From Desulfuromonadaceae bacterium (lineage in GTDB: Bacteria; Desulfobacterota; Desulfuromonadia; Desulfuromonadales; Geopsychrobacteraceae): a stretch of 16,491 nt of DNA. Under the pieces are notes generated by a model. That model was not told the DNA's origin. It did not search any database and worked only from the letters and a program-made list of their open reading frames with translations. Below, piece by piece: positions 1-7,237 of the stretch. The stretch lies in NCBI GenBank assembly GCA_013138655.1, contig WTCI01000323.1, forward strand, positions 1 to 16,491. Direction: 5' to 3'. The position numbers and the translations under genes were made by a program. Numbering within the stretch: the stretch's first letter is position 1; every line of letters starts with the position of its first letter.

Positions 1-21
1 TGGAAGAACGCCTTGTGCCAT
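1..21 (-). CDS. Start of a leftward gene, probably transposase (partial)
   Basis: ATG at 21-19 is followed by codons for A-Q-G-V-L-P up to the window edge. A good Shine-Dalgarno (GAGGTG, 35-30) sits 8 nt upstream, and a near-consensus promoter lies further upstream, so this is a credible gene start. The identity as a transposase is inferred from the N-terminal residues and the IS-like surroundings. Only seven codons are visible. Confidence 0.5.
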
Positions 22-30
22 AATTGTTTC

Positions 31-99
31 ACCTCGTTGGTGATAGTTGTTTGCTCGCACAAGCATTCTATCTCCCCGGTTTACCGGGATCAACGAGGT
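31..99 (-). repeat. Inverted repeat that can sequester the transposase ribosome binding site
   Basis: ACCTCGTTG at 31-39 is the exact reverse complement of CAACGAGGT at 91-99. In a leftward RNA the downstream arm contains the GAGGT Shine-Dalgarno of the gene starting at 21. A second hairpin inside (CCCGG 75-79 with CCGGG 84-88, 4-nt loop) would help close the structure. The upstream arm overlaps the -35 hexamer, so only RNA entering from outside the element would carry both arms. Confidence 0.55.
65..93 (-). promoter_or_regulatory. Promoter for the leftward transposase-like gene
   Basis: On the minus strand TTGATC (93-88) and TAGAAT (70-65) are separated by exactly 17 bp, matching sigma70 hexamers at 4/6 and 5/6. 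Transcription would start near 58, leaving a leader of about 37 nt before the ATG at 21. The predicted start lies downstream of the upstream arm of the 31-99 inverted repeat, which matters for its regulation. Confidence 0.45.
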
Positions 100-233
100 T
101 CTTTATTTTTTAGCTGGTGGATCTAGGCATGTCTGAATCGATTCTGAATGGTGAACCGGGTTGGTAAGAAATCTGCTGACTGCCCAGCTCACGGCAACTG
201 AGGAGACAAGCGGTTTTGCCTGTGGCGGTGCTG

Positions 234-368
234 CTAATTCATCGCATAATGTTCTCTCAGCCCGCGCAAGAACCGGCTGAAATTCCGGGTGTTTGAATAA
301 GTTTTTGTTGTTATGAAAGCTGGCCGTATAAATTGCTTTTTCTTCACCATTAGGCTACATTCCAGCAC
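234..368 (-). CDS. Possible small basic protein, 44 residues
   Basis: A GTG at 368-366 opens a 44-codon frame ending in TAG at 236-234. It is preceded at the usual distance by AAAAGGAGGA, one of the best Shine-Dalgarno matches in the window. The product is basic (a KKK run and several Arg) and is not recognised. The stop lies about 100 bp from the IS end, so it may be a gene remnant. The purine-rich stretch could equally be chance, since its complement lies in the pheA leader. Confidence 0.22.
   Translation of the reverse strand: MLECSLMVKKKQFIRPAFITTKTYSNTRNFSRFLRGLREHYAMN
305..332 (+). promoter_or_regulatory. Candidate promoter for the pheA-tyrA-aroA run
   Basis: TTGTTG (305-310) and TATAAA (327-332) are spaced by 16 bp. 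The -10 matches at 5/6 and the -35 only at 3/6. Transcription would start near 339, giving a leader of about 60 nt. If this is the main promoter, the Phe-rich ORF beginning at 313 is not translated. Confidence 0.35.
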
Positions 369-411
369 TCTATTCCTCCTTTTGACGAGAATTGCTTATG
401 GCAACGAATGA
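313..411 (+). CDS. Possible Phe-rich leader peptide overlapping the pheA start
   Basis: ATG at 313 opens a 32-codon frame that contains Cys-Phe-Phe-Phe-Thr (codons at 334-348) and a further Phe, and it terminates 11 nt inside pheA in another frame. The composition recalls enterobacterial pheL attenuation peptides. Against it, there is no Shine-Dalgarno, no terminator/antiterminator pair is visible, and the best promoter would start transcription downstream of this ATG. It is listed as a weak candidate only. Confidence 0.15.
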   Translation: MKAGRINCFFFTIRLHSSTLFLLLTRIAYGNE

Positions 412-1489
412 CTTGAAAAAACTGCGTGATCAGATCGACTCCATTGACAGCCAACTCCTTGAGTTATTGAACCGTCGAGCTGAAGTTGTTATCAGTGTCG
501 GCAAGGCAAAAGAGGGGAACGATGAGGTTTTTTATGTGCCGAGTCGGGAGAAGGCCATTTATGAACGATTGACGGCGCAGAACCCGGGTCCATTTCCGAA
601 TGCTGCTGTGACGAAGATTTTTCGCGAAATTATCTCAGCGTCGTTGAATATGGAGTTGCCGATGCGGGTGGCTTTCCTCGGACCGCAGTCAACCTTTACC
701 CATATGGCGGCGATGCAGCAGTTCGGCCTTTCGGCCCAACTGGTTCCGTTAAAAAGCATCCCTTCGGTTTTTGAAGAGGTCGAGCGCGATCGTGCCCATT
801 ACGGGGTGGTGCCGGTGGAGAATTCCACTGAAGGAGCGGTCAATCACACTCTCGATATGTTTATTGGTTCGGAATTGCAGATCATCGCCGAGATCATGCT
901 GGAGATTTCACATCACCTGCTGTCGAAAACCGGCAACATTGAAAAGATCGGTAAAATCGTTTCCCATCCGCAGCCTCTTGCCCAGTGCCGTCACTGGTTG
1001 GAAGCCAATATGCCGGATGTGCCGCAGGTCGATGTCTCCAGCACGGCTGCTGCGGCGCAGTTGGCAGCAGAGGACGAGTCGGCTGCAGCAATCGCCAGTC
1101 AGGCAGCGGCTGTCCAGTACGGCTTGCAGGTCGTCAAGGCGAGAATCGAGGATAACCCGAACAATTTCACGCGATTCCTGGTGGTCGGTAAAAAAACTCC
1201 GGAGCGAAGCGGGCAGGACAAGACGTCGATCATGTTCAGCGTCAAGGATCAACCGGGAATTCTCTACCGGATGTTGGAACCGTTCAGTAAACGACAGATC
1301 AATCTGGCGAAGATTGAGAGCCGGCCGATGAAACAGAAGGCCTGGGAATATATTTTCTTCCTCGATCTGGTCGGGCACATTGAGGATTCGGCAATTGCCG
1401 AGGCGATTGAAGAGTTACGCGGCCATTGTCATTTTCTTAAGATTCTCGGGTCTTATCCGATCTTCCGACAGGAAAAAACAGGGGAGTGA
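398..1489 (+). CDS. pheA: Bifunctional chorismate mutase / prephenate dehydratase (P-protein)
   Basis: This enzyme converts chorismate to prephenate and then to phenylpyruvate in phenylalanine synthesis in the cytoplasm. At 363 residues it has the usual P-protein length. An AroQ-type chorismate mutase domain occupies about residues 5-85 (LRDQIDSIDSQLLELLNRRA). The prephenate dehydratase domain follows from about 89, with GPQSTFTHMAA, VPVENSTEGAVNHTLD and the catalytic NFTRFLVVG segment. A C-terminal ACT domain carries PGILYRML and ESRP, the Phe-binding signatures, so feedback inhibition by Phe is expected. The dehydratase motif has Ser where GPxGTFT usually has the second Gly. ATG at 398 is preferred over the in-frame TTG at 392. 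The Shine-Dalgarno is weak (ACGAG). It sits 6 nt before tyrA, indicating cotranscription. Confidence 0.96.
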   Translation: MATNDLKKLRDQIDSIDSQLLELLNRRAEVVISVGKAKEGNDEVFYVPSREKAIYERLTAQNPGPFPNAAVTKIFREIISASLNMELPMRVAFLGPQSTFTHMAAMQQFGLSAQLVPLKSIPSVFEEVERDRAHYGVVPVENSTEGAVNHTLDMFIGSELQIIAEIMLEISHHLLSKTGNIEKIGKIVSHPQPLAQCRHWLEANMPDVPQVDVSSTAAAAQLAAEDESAAAIASQAAAVQYGLQVVKARIEDNPNNFTRFLVVGKKTPERSGQDKTSIMFSVKDQPGILYRMLEPFSKRQINLAKIESRPMKQKAWEYIFFLDLVGHIEDSAIAEAIEELRGHCHFLKILGSYPIFRQEKTGE

Positions 1490-1495
1490 AAAATC

Positions 1496-2362
1496 ATGTC
1501 TGATGTTCTGATTCCACGGCTGGCGATTATCGGTGTCGGTCTGATTGGTGGTTCGTTATCTCTGGCCTTGAAAGATGCCGGTGCCGTTGGGAAAGTCATT
1601 GGTTGCGGCCGCGGCAAACCAAACCTGGAAAAGGCTCTGGAGCTTGGGGTGGTTGACTGCTATTCACGCGACCCACTCGAAGCGGTCAAGGATGCTGATG
1701 TGGTTTTCCTGGCGACACCGGTCAAGACTCTGGCAACGGTCACCAAAGAAATGCTGCCCGGATTGAAACCTGGAGCAATTGTTACCGATGGCGGGAGTGT
1801 CAAGGGAGAGGTGGTCAAGGTGATCGAACCACTAATGCCTGAGGGAATCCATTTTGTGCCCGGACATCCCATTGCCGGGACAGAAAGGAGCGGTGCTGAA
1901 GCGGCATTTCCGACTCTCTATCGGGGGAAACGCTGTATCCTGACGCCGACAGAGAACACCGACCCCGCTGCCCTGGAATTGGTCGAGAAGATGTGGCAGC
2001 TGGCCGGCAGCAATGTGGCCCGGATGCCGCTGGAGAAGCATGATAAAATTCTTGCCGCCATCAGCCATCTGCCGCATATGGTGGCTTATTCATTGGTCAA
2101 CTCGGTCGGTTCCTATGATCATTATGAGGAGAATATCCTCGAATACTCGGCCGGTGGATTCCGTGATTTTACCCGGATTGCCTCTTCCGACCCGGCCATG
2201 TGGCGTGATATCGCTGAAACGAATCGCGAGGCTTTGCTGGAAATGATGGGGCAGTTTGAAACCTTTTTTGCCGAGTTGAAAGAGGACATTGCTGAGGGGA
2301 GCGGAGAAAAGCTCTTTGAGTTCTTCCTGCGGTCAAAGCAGTTACGTGACGGTATTCTTTAA
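1496..2362 (+). CDS. tyrA: Prephenate dehydrogenase
   Basis: This enzyme oxidatively decarboxylates prephenate to 4-hydroxyphenylpyruvate with NAD(P), in the tyrosine branch. The 288-residue protein begins with a Rossmann fold (GVGLIGGSLSLAL, residues 13-25), has the VTDGGSVKGEV segment, and carries the conserved HPIAGTERSG (124-133). A helical C-terminal dimerisation domain contains SHLPHMVAYSL. There is no ACT domain, so it is the simple monofunctional form. Arogenate specificity cannot be excluded from sequence. The Shine-Dalgarno GGGGAG overlaps the end of pheA and sits about 8 nt before ATG 1496. aroA follows after 21 bp. PheA and TyrA therefore draw on the same prephenate pool from one transcript. 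Confidence 0.95.
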   Translation: MSDVLIPRLAIIGVGLIGGSLSLALKDAGAVGKVIGCGRGKPNLEKALELGVVDCYSRDPLEAVKDADVVFLATPVKTLATVTKEMLPGLKPGAIVTDGGSVKGEVVKVIEPLMPEGIHFVPGHPIAGTERSGAEAAFPTLYRGKRCILTPTENTDPAALELVEKMWQLAGSNVARMPLEKHDKILAAISHLPHMVAYSLVNSVGSYDHYEENILEYSAGGFRDFTRIASSDPAMWRDIAETNREALLEMMGQFETFFAELKEDIAEGSGEKLFEFFLRSKQLRDGIL

Positions 2363-2383
2363 TCCCAGTCAAGGATCAGTTTG

Positions 2384-3682
2384 ATGCACAAATTTGAGAC
2401 CAGAACCATCGCCCCGGCCAAGTTTCTGCGTGGTGAAATTGTCGTTCCCGGTGACAAGTCGATCTCGCACCGCTCGATCATGTTCGCTTCGCTGGCCAAG
2501 GGTGAGAGCCGGGTACGTGGTCTGTTGCGTGGAGAAGACTGTCTTTCGACTCTGAAAGCATTTCAGGCAATGGGAATTGAGGTTGTCGAAAAGGGCGAGG
2601 ATGAACTGATCATCCAGGGTCGCGGTCTTGCCGGGCTGCAGGAGCCGGGCGATGTGATCGATTGTGGCAATTCCGGTACCACCTTGCGCCTGATGAGTGG
2701 AATTCTGGCTGCCCAGCCATTTTTTTCTGTGCTGACCGGTGACCAGTATCTGCGCAAGCGGCCGATGGGACGGGTGATCAACCCACTAAGGGACATGGGG
2801 GCAAGGATTCTCGGCCGTGATGGCAACAAGAAAGCACCGCTGGCGATTGATGGTGGTGGTCTCAAGCCAACCGAATACCACTCCCCGGTGGCCAGTGCCC
2901 AAGTTAAATCGGCGTTGTTATTGGCCGGGATGCAGATCGAAGGAACGACCACGGTTTACGAGCCGCACCTCTCGCGCGACCACAGTGAACGGATGCTCCG
3001 ATATTTCGGCGCTGATCTGGAGTCTTTTGAGGGCGGGGCACGGGTCACCGGCCGGGTGACGCTGGAAGGGCGTGAGGTTGAAGTGCCGGGCGACATCTCT
3101 TCGGCAGCCTTTTTCCTGGTGGCCGGTCTGATTGTGCCCGGTTCTGAGCTATTGCTGAAAAATGTCGGTGTCAACCCGACCCGTAGTGGCATTATCGATA
3201 TCCTGCTGCAGATGGGTGGTTCTATCGAACAACTCAACCCGCGTGAACTGTCGGGAGAGCCTGTTGCTGACCTGCTGGTCAAATCGAGTCATCTCAAAGG
3301 GATTGAGATTGGTGGTGAACTGGTGCCGCGGGCGATTGATGAGTTCCCGGTCGTCAGTGTTGCCGCGGCGTTTGCTGAGGGTGTTACCAGCATTCGTGAT
3401 GCAAAGGAACTGCGTGTTAAGGAGACCGACCGGATTGCCGCCATGTGCGAAACACTGGGCAGGCTGGGAGTGCAGATCGAGTCTCGTGAAGACGGGATGC
3501 AGATCACCGGGGGGCAACCGCTGCAGGGAGGCAAAGTCAATTCCTTCGGCGATCACCGGATCGCTATGAGCATGGCGGTTGCGGCGCTTTGCGCAAATGC
3601 CGAAGTGGAGATCGAAGATACTGGCTGCACTGCAACCTCCTTGCCGAATTTCTGGGAACTGCTGACGAAGATTCAGGCTTGA
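2384..3682 (+). CDS. aroA: 3-phosphoshikimate 1-carboxyvinyltransferase (EPSP synthase)
   Basis: This enzyme joins phosphoenolpyruvate to shikimate-3-phosphate, the penultimate step to chorismate. The 432-residue length is normal for the family. Visible motifs are PGDKSISHRS (Lys25, Ser26, Arg30 for substrate binding), CGNSGTTLRLM (94-104), RPMGRVINPL, RDAKELRVKETDRI and DHRIAMSMAVAAL. The GNSGTT loop has Gly, not the Ala of the glyphosate-tolerant CP4 enzyme, although the overall motif style is closer to Bacillus-type enzymes than to E. coli AroA. ATG 2384 has AAGGA 8 nt upstream and is preferred over the TTG at 2381. It is part of the pheA-tyrA-aroA run. The next gene lies 68 bp downstream, with no clear terminator between. 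Confidence 0.97.
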   Translation: MHKFETRTIAPAKFLRGEIVVPGDKSISHRSIMFASLAKGESRVRGLLRGEDCLSTLKAFQAMGIEVVEKGEDELIIQGRGLAGLQEPGDVIDCGNSGTTLRLMSGILAAQPFFSVLTGDQYLRKRPMGRVINPLRDMGARILGRDGNKKAPLAIDGGGLKPTEYHSPVASAQVKSALLLAGMQIEGTTTVYEPHLSRDHSERMLRYFGADLESFEGGARVTGRVTLEGREVEVPGDISSAAFFLVAGLIVPGSELLLKNVGVNPTRSGIIDILLQMGGSIEQLNPRELSGEPVADLLVKSSHLKGIEIGGELVPRAIDEFPVVSVAAAFAEGVTSIRDAKELRVKETDRIAAMCETLGRLGVQIESREDGMQITGGQPLQGGKVNSFGDHRIAMSMAVAALCANAEVEIEDTGCTATSLPNFWELLTKIQA

Positions 3683-3750
3683 TTTTCTTGCCCTCACAAG
3701 GAATTGCTCTGTTCCTCCATGAACACTAACTTTGTAAAGGCAGGTTTGCA

Positions 3751-4437
3751 TTGCGGAAAGAATTGATTGTTGCGATAGACGGTCCCTCCGGTGCAGGAAA
3801 AAGTACTTTGAGTAAAGCGTTGGCCCGGAAAACCGGCTATATAAATATCGACACCGGTGCCATGTATCGCTCGGTGGCATTGCTGGCCGACCGGCAACGG
3901 GTCGATGTTGCTGATGAAGAGGCGTTGCGACAACTCTGCTCCAACCTGAGGATCGAGTTTGTTCGTGACGCTGAACAGGAGCGGGTGATCGTAAACGGAG
4001 AGGACGTCTCGATGGCGATCAGAACTCCGGAGGTCAGCTTACTGACAACAAAGGTGGCTGCCAGCCGGGTCGTCCGTGAAGCCATGGTCGATTTGCAGCG
4101 GCGGATGGGACAGACAGGCGGAGTTGTCCTTGAGGGGCGGGATATCGGCACCGTGGTTTTCCCGCAGGCTGAGGTCAAATTTTTTCTCTCTGCAACCGTC
4201 GAAGAGCGTGGTCGGCGACGCTATGAAGAATTGCTTGCCAAGGGGATGGCTGTCGATCTGCAGCAGACCATTATCGAGATCAAAGCGCGGGATGCTGCCG
4301 ACAGTGCCCGTGAGCATGGACCGTTGAGGCGAGCAGACGATGCAGCCGATATCGATTCGACAAAACTGACGATCGACGAGGTTCTCGCGGAGATGTTGAA
4401 AATCATTGCCGAGCGGCGGCAGGCTTTTTCGGAGTGA
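3751..4437 (+). CDS. cmk: Cytidylate kinase
   Basis: This kinase phosphorylates CMP and dCMP to the diphosphates with ATP. The 228-residue protein opens with a P-loop (GPSGAGKSTL, 11-20), followed by DTGAMYRSVA, the EGRDIGTVVFP motif and the lid segment RRRYEELLAKG, all standard for Cmk. It appears to start at TTG 3751, since no ATG lies in frame before the P-loop. AAAGG at 3736-3740 serves as a somewhat distant Shine-Dalgarno. cmk just upstream of rpsA is a widely conserved arrangement; here ispH is placed between them. The 3' end lies 5 bp before the preferred ispH start, so the two are translationally close. Confidence 0.95.
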   Translation: MRKELIVAIDGPSGAGKSTLSKALARKTGYINIDTGAMYRSVALLADRQRVDVADEEALRQLCSNLRIEFVRDAEQERVIVNGEDVSMAIRTPEVSLLTTKVAASRVVREAMVDLQRRMGQTGGVVLEGRDIGTVVFPQAEVKFFLSATVEERGRRRYEELLAKGMAVDLQQTIIEIKARDAADSAREHGPLRRADDAADIDSTKLTIDEVLAEMLKIIAERRQAFSE

Positions 4438-4442
4438 ATGAA

Positions 4443-5285
4443 ATGGAAATTATCCTGGCACAGCATGCCGGTTTTTGTTTTGGGGTCAAACGGGCAACAA
4501 AGATGGCCTTTGCCGCCTCGGAGGAATATGATCAGATCCATTCTCTCGGGCCGTTGATCCATTCTCCGCAAGTGGTGGAAAAGCTGGAACAGGAGGGCGT
4601 TCAGGTCTGTCAGCGGGTCACTGATATTCCTGGTGGCGCTGTGCTGATCCGTTCACATGGCGTCACCGCCGGAGAGATTGAAGAGATTCATGAACAGCAA
4701 CTTGAGATTGTTGATGCCACCTGTCCTTTTGTTAAGAAAGCCCAGGATTACGCAGCACAATTGAGTCAAGAGGGTTATCAACTGGTTTTGGTTGGTGAGG
4801 CCGATCACCCCGAAGTTCAAGGGATCTGTTCATATGCAGAAGGCGAGGTTTTCGTCGTTGCCAGTGCCGAGGAAGCGCATAAATTACCTCGGCTGGAAAA
4901 GATCGGCATTGTTGCCCAAACAACCCAGTCATTGGAAAATATGCAGGAAATTGTTTCTATCTGTCTGGCCAAGGCGAAAGAACTGCGTGCTTACAATACC
5001 ATCTGTGATGCCACGATCTTGCGTCAGAGCGAGGCGAGAAGTATCGCGGCTCAGGTTGACCTGATGCTGGTGATCGGCGGTTTTAACAGCGCAAATACGA
5101 CTCGCTTGGCCAGTCTCTGCCGGGAACAGCAACCCTGCACCTATCACATTGAAATTGCATCTGAAGTGCGGCCTGAATGGCTTGTCGGTAAGGAAAAGAT
5201 TGGTATCACTGCCGGGGCATCCGCTCCCGGTTGGATTATTGATGACGTGCTGACCCGGATCGAAGAAATATCTGCCGGTCAATAA
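4443..5285 (+). CDS. ispH: 4-hydroxy-3-methylbut-2-enyl diphosphate reductase
   Basis: This is the last enzyme of the MEP isoprenoid pathway, an iron-sulfur reductase making IPP and DMAPP. The three cluster cysteines are visible at Cys12 (GFCFGVKRA), Cys94 (DATCPFVKKA) and Cys188 (NTICDATILRQSEA). The active-site HPEVQG segment is at 122-127, with Glu124 as probable proton donor. Length 280 is typical. A longer GTG start at 4434 overlapping the cmk stop is possible, but ATG 4443 has GGAG 8 nt upstream and gives the family's usual MEIILA beginning. No S1 domains are fused here, unlike the IspH-S1 fusions of some Clostridia, although rpsA follows directly. Confidence 0.96.
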   Translation: MEIILAQHAGFCFGVKRATKMAFAASEEYDQIHSLGPLIHSPQVVEKLEQEGVQVCQRVTDIPGGAVLIRSHGVTAGEIEEIHEQQLEIVDATCPFVKKAQDYAAQLSQEGYQLVLVGEADHPEVQGICSYAEGEVFVVASAEEAHKLPRLEKIGIVAQTTQSLENMQEIVSICLAKAKELRAYNTICDATILRQSEARSIAAQVDLMLVIGGFNSANTTRLASLCREQQPCTYHIEIASEVRPEWLVGKEKIGITAGASAPGWIIDDVLTRIEEISAGQ

Positions 5286-5356
5286 GTGGGCAGGCTCTAC
5301 CATCAAAAAACCTATTAAGATCGGTGAGTAAGAATAACTGCTTGAAAAATATTGGT

Positions 5357-5385
5357 TTGTTTTTTCACAGAGGCTGTGCTATCTT
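5357..5385 (+). promoter_or_regulatory. Probable rpsA promoter, extended -10
   Basis: TTGTTT (5357-5362) is spaced by 17 bp from TATCTT (5380-5385), which is preceded by TGC, an extended -10. The spacer contains a small dyad, ACAG-AGG-CTGT (5367-5377). Transcription would begin near 5392, giving a leader of about 60 nt. The hexamers are only moderate matches, so the extended -10 carries most of the weight. Confidence 0.5.
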
Positions 5386-5399
5386 CCGCAGTCTCGAAA

Positions 5400-5451
5400 A
5401 GAGTCCGCCGTCGCAAGGCGTCGGGAAATTCGCAAGGGGGTTACATCTCCA
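5400..5451 (+). promoter_or_regulatory. rpsA 5' leader with repeated motif and hairpin
   Basis: The short leader contains the octamer TCGCAAGG twice (5411-5418 and 5430-5437); the second copy forms part of the Shine-Dalgarno region (AAGGGGG, 5434-5440). A small hairpin can form around the first copy (CGCC with GGCG). In gammaproteobacteria S1 represses its own mRNA through leader structure. Whether these elements do so here is inference. Confidence 0.3.
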
Positions 5452-7176
5452 ATGGTAGAAGACAAAGAAATGCTGGATGAAAACGAAATGGACGAGCTGG
5501 ACGACGAGTTCGAAGAAAGCTTTGAGGAGCTGCTCAAGGATTACGAACAGGGTGGTTTCGAGCTGAAGCGTAATGATGTCGTTGAAGGAACAATTGTTCA
5601 GGTGAACCCTGATTCGGTTGTTGTCGATGTTGGCTACAAGTCGGAAGGGGTGATCCCGCTCCGTGAGTTTGCTGACGAAAACGGCGAGATCAATGTCAAC
5701 GTTGGCGACGTTTATGATGTCCTGTTCGGCGGCGGCGAAAGTGACAGCGGGCTGATCGTTCTTTCCAAAGAAAAGGCTGATCGTCAGAAGATCTGGAATT
5801 CTCTGGAAGAGGATGCCATTGTTGAGGGCCGCATTGTCAGCCGTATCAAGGGTGGCTTGTCGGTTGATATCGGTGTCAACGCCTTCCTGCCCGGTTCTCA
5901 GGTTGACCTGCGTCCGGTTCGTAACCTGGACAAGGTCATCGGGCAGACCTTTGAGTTCAAGATCATCAAGCTGAATAAGCGTCGTGGAAATATTGTCCTG
6001 TCGCGCCGGGTGCTGCTCGAGACAGAGCGTGAGTCACAGCGTGGTGAAACCCTCAAGACTCTGGCAGAAGACCAGGTTGTTGAGGGGATTGTCAAGAATC
6101 TGACCGATTACGGTGCATTTATCGATCTTGGTGGTATCGATGGTCTGTTACATATCACCGACATGTCCTGGGGGCGTGTCAAGCATCCGTCAGATATTTT
6201 GGCGGTTGGTGACAAAATCAATGTCAAGGTCCTTAAATTTGATCGCGAAAAAGAACGTGTCTCACTGGGACTCAAGCAGATTTCTCCTGATCCATGGCTG
6301 AATGTCGGTGGAAAATACCCCGTTGCTGACAAGGTGACCGGTAAGGTTGTCAGCCTGACCGACTACGGTGCATTTGTTGAGCTGGAAGAAGGTGTCGAAG
6401 GTCTGATCCACGTTTCGGAAATGAGCTGGACCAAGCGGGTCAAGCATCCGAATAAGGTTCTTAATATCGGTGATGACGTCGAGTCGATTGTCCTGGCTCT
6501 CGACTCTGATAATCGTCGTATCTCTTTGGGTCTCAAGCAGGTAGAGCCCAACCCCTGGGATGTCATCGGCGAGAAGTTCCCGATCGGTACCATTATCGAA
6601 GGTCAGGTAAAGAACATTACTGATTTCGGTATTTTCGTTGGTGTTGATGAAGGGATCGATGGTCTTGTACACATCTCCGACCTGTCTTGGACGAAGCGGA
6701 TCAAGCATCCATCTGAAGCCTTTAAAAAGGGTGATCTGGTCAAGGCCGTTGTCCTGAATATCGATCGTGAAAACGAGCGTTTCTCGCTCGGCCTTAAACA
6801 GCTCAACTCTGATCCATGGGACACCGTACCGACCCGTTACGCGCCGGGAACTATCGTTGCCGGCAAGGTGACTTCCGTAACCGATTTCGGTGTCTTTCTT
6901 GAGCTCGAGGAAGGGATTGAAGGCTTGGTGCATGTCTCTGAGCTGAGTAAGGAAAAGGTCGAGTCGCCGAAGGAATTTGCGACTGTCGGTGATGAACTTG
7001 AAGCTGCTATTATGCACGTTGACACGGTCGATCGCAAGATTGCTCTGTCGATCAAGAATATTGATGTGCTGAAAGAGAAAGCTGAAGTCAACGAATTCAT
7101 GGGCGCTCAAAAGAGTGCGACCTCGAATCTAGGGGCTCTGCTGCAGGGTGCACTGGATCGCAAGTCTGACGACTGA
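5452..7176 (+). CDS. rpsA: 30S ribosomal protein S1
   Basis: S1 binds mRNA on the small ribosomal subunit and helps initiation on structured leaders. The 574-residue protein has an acidic N-terminus (about 1-35) followed by six S1 OB-fold repeats spaced about 85 residues apart, at roughly 38-104, 121-184, 205-273, 290-360, 377-447 and 464-532. The last four share a clear pattern of TDYGAF or TDFGVF, then GLxHxSE/D, then RxSLGLKQ. The codon choice (GGT, CGT, CTG) fits high expression. ATG 5452 follows AAGGGGG at 11 nt, a slightly long spacing. A likely promoter lies just upstream and a strong terminator just downstream, so rpsA can be a monocistronic unit. Confidence 0.97.
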   Translation: MVEDKEMLDENEMDELDDEFEESFEELLKDYEQGGFELKRNDVVEGTIVQVNPDSVVVDVGYKSEGVIPLREFADENGEINVNVGDVYDVLFGGGESDSGLIVLSKEKADRQKIWNSLEEDAIVEGRIVSRIKGGLSVDIGVNAFLPGSQVDLRPVRNLDKVIGQTFEFKIIKLNKRRGNIVLSRRVLLETERESQRGETLKTLAEDQVVEGIVKNLTDYGAFIDLGGIDGLLHITDMSWGRVKHPSDILAVGDKINVKVLKFDREKERVSLGLKQISPDPWLNVGGKYPVADKVTGKVVSLTDYGAFVELEEGVEGLIHVSEMSWTKRVKHPNKVLNIGDDVESIVLALDSDNRRISLGLKQVEPNPWDVIGEKFPIGTIIEGQVKNITDFGIFVGVDEGIDGLVHISDLSWTKRIKHPSEAFKKGDLVKAVVLNIDRENERFSLGLKQLNSDPWDTVPTRYAPGTIVAGKVTSVTDFGVFLELEEGIEGLVHVSELSKEKVESPKEFATVGDELEAAIMHVDTVDRKIALSIKNIDVLKEKAEVNEFMGAQKSATSNLGALLQGALDRKSDD

Positions 7177-7195
7177 TATTTATTTATAGCTAACG

Positions 7196-7227
7196 GGGAC
7201 TCCGGACAATTCTGGAGTCCCTTTTTT
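7196..7227 (+). terminator. Strong intrinsic terminator after rpsA
   Basis: An 11-bp stem (7196-7206 with 7211-7221, one G-U pair) closes on a 4-nt CAAT loop and is followed directly by six T. This is a textbook Rho-independent terminator. It begins 19 nt after the rpsA stop and its T run ends only 10 nt before the preferred sppA start codon. Confidence 0.92.
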
Positions 7228-7237
7228 GTTGAGACTG

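Larger units (their letters stand above)
1..127 (-). mobile_element. Probable end of an insertion sequence (IS1380-like?), partial
   Basis: The left edge of the window reads leftward as a mobile-element end. It has a candidate terminal sequence starting CCTAGATCC at about 127 on the minus strand, then a compact promoter, a stem-loop, a Shine-Dalgarno and the first codons of an ORF. From memory, the N-terminus MAQGVLP resembles IS1380-family transposases common in Geobacter and Desulfuromonas relatives, but seven residues are thin evidence. The opposite end and the target duplication lie outside the window, so the exact boundary at 127 is a guess. An ordinary leftward gene with a structured leader is the alternative. 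Confidence 0.45.
128..397. other. Leader/intergenic region before pheA with no certain gene
   Basis: About 270 bp lie between the IS end and pheA. No tRNA or recognised riboswitch was found. Three weak signals overlap here and cannot all be right: a leftward 44-codon ORF with a strong Shine-Dalgarno (234-368), a rightward 32-codon ORF with a Phe-Phe-Phe run (313-411), and a candidate rightward promoter (305-332). Short complementary stretches occur (for example ACCGG near 154 and CCGG near 274) but no clear terminator was seen. Confidence 0.5.

Noticed and set aside
140..260. Possible cobalamin-type riboswitch or other RNA before pheA
   Set aside because: A GACTGCCC...GGCAACTG stretch vaguely resembles a B12-riboswitch core, but the conserved surrounding blocks are missing and pheA is not a B12-linked gene.
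908..1378. Long antisense frames opposite pheA and similar ones opposite aroA and rpsA
   Set aside because: They are shadows of well-supported coding genes, with no ribosome sites or recognisable domains.
3720..3767. A 15-codon frame between aroA and cmk and a weak AGGAA/TTCCT hairpin
   Set aside because: The frame is too short, with no composition bias, and overlaps the cmk start. The hairpin has 5 bp and no T run, so it is neither a leader peptide nor a terminator that can be supported.
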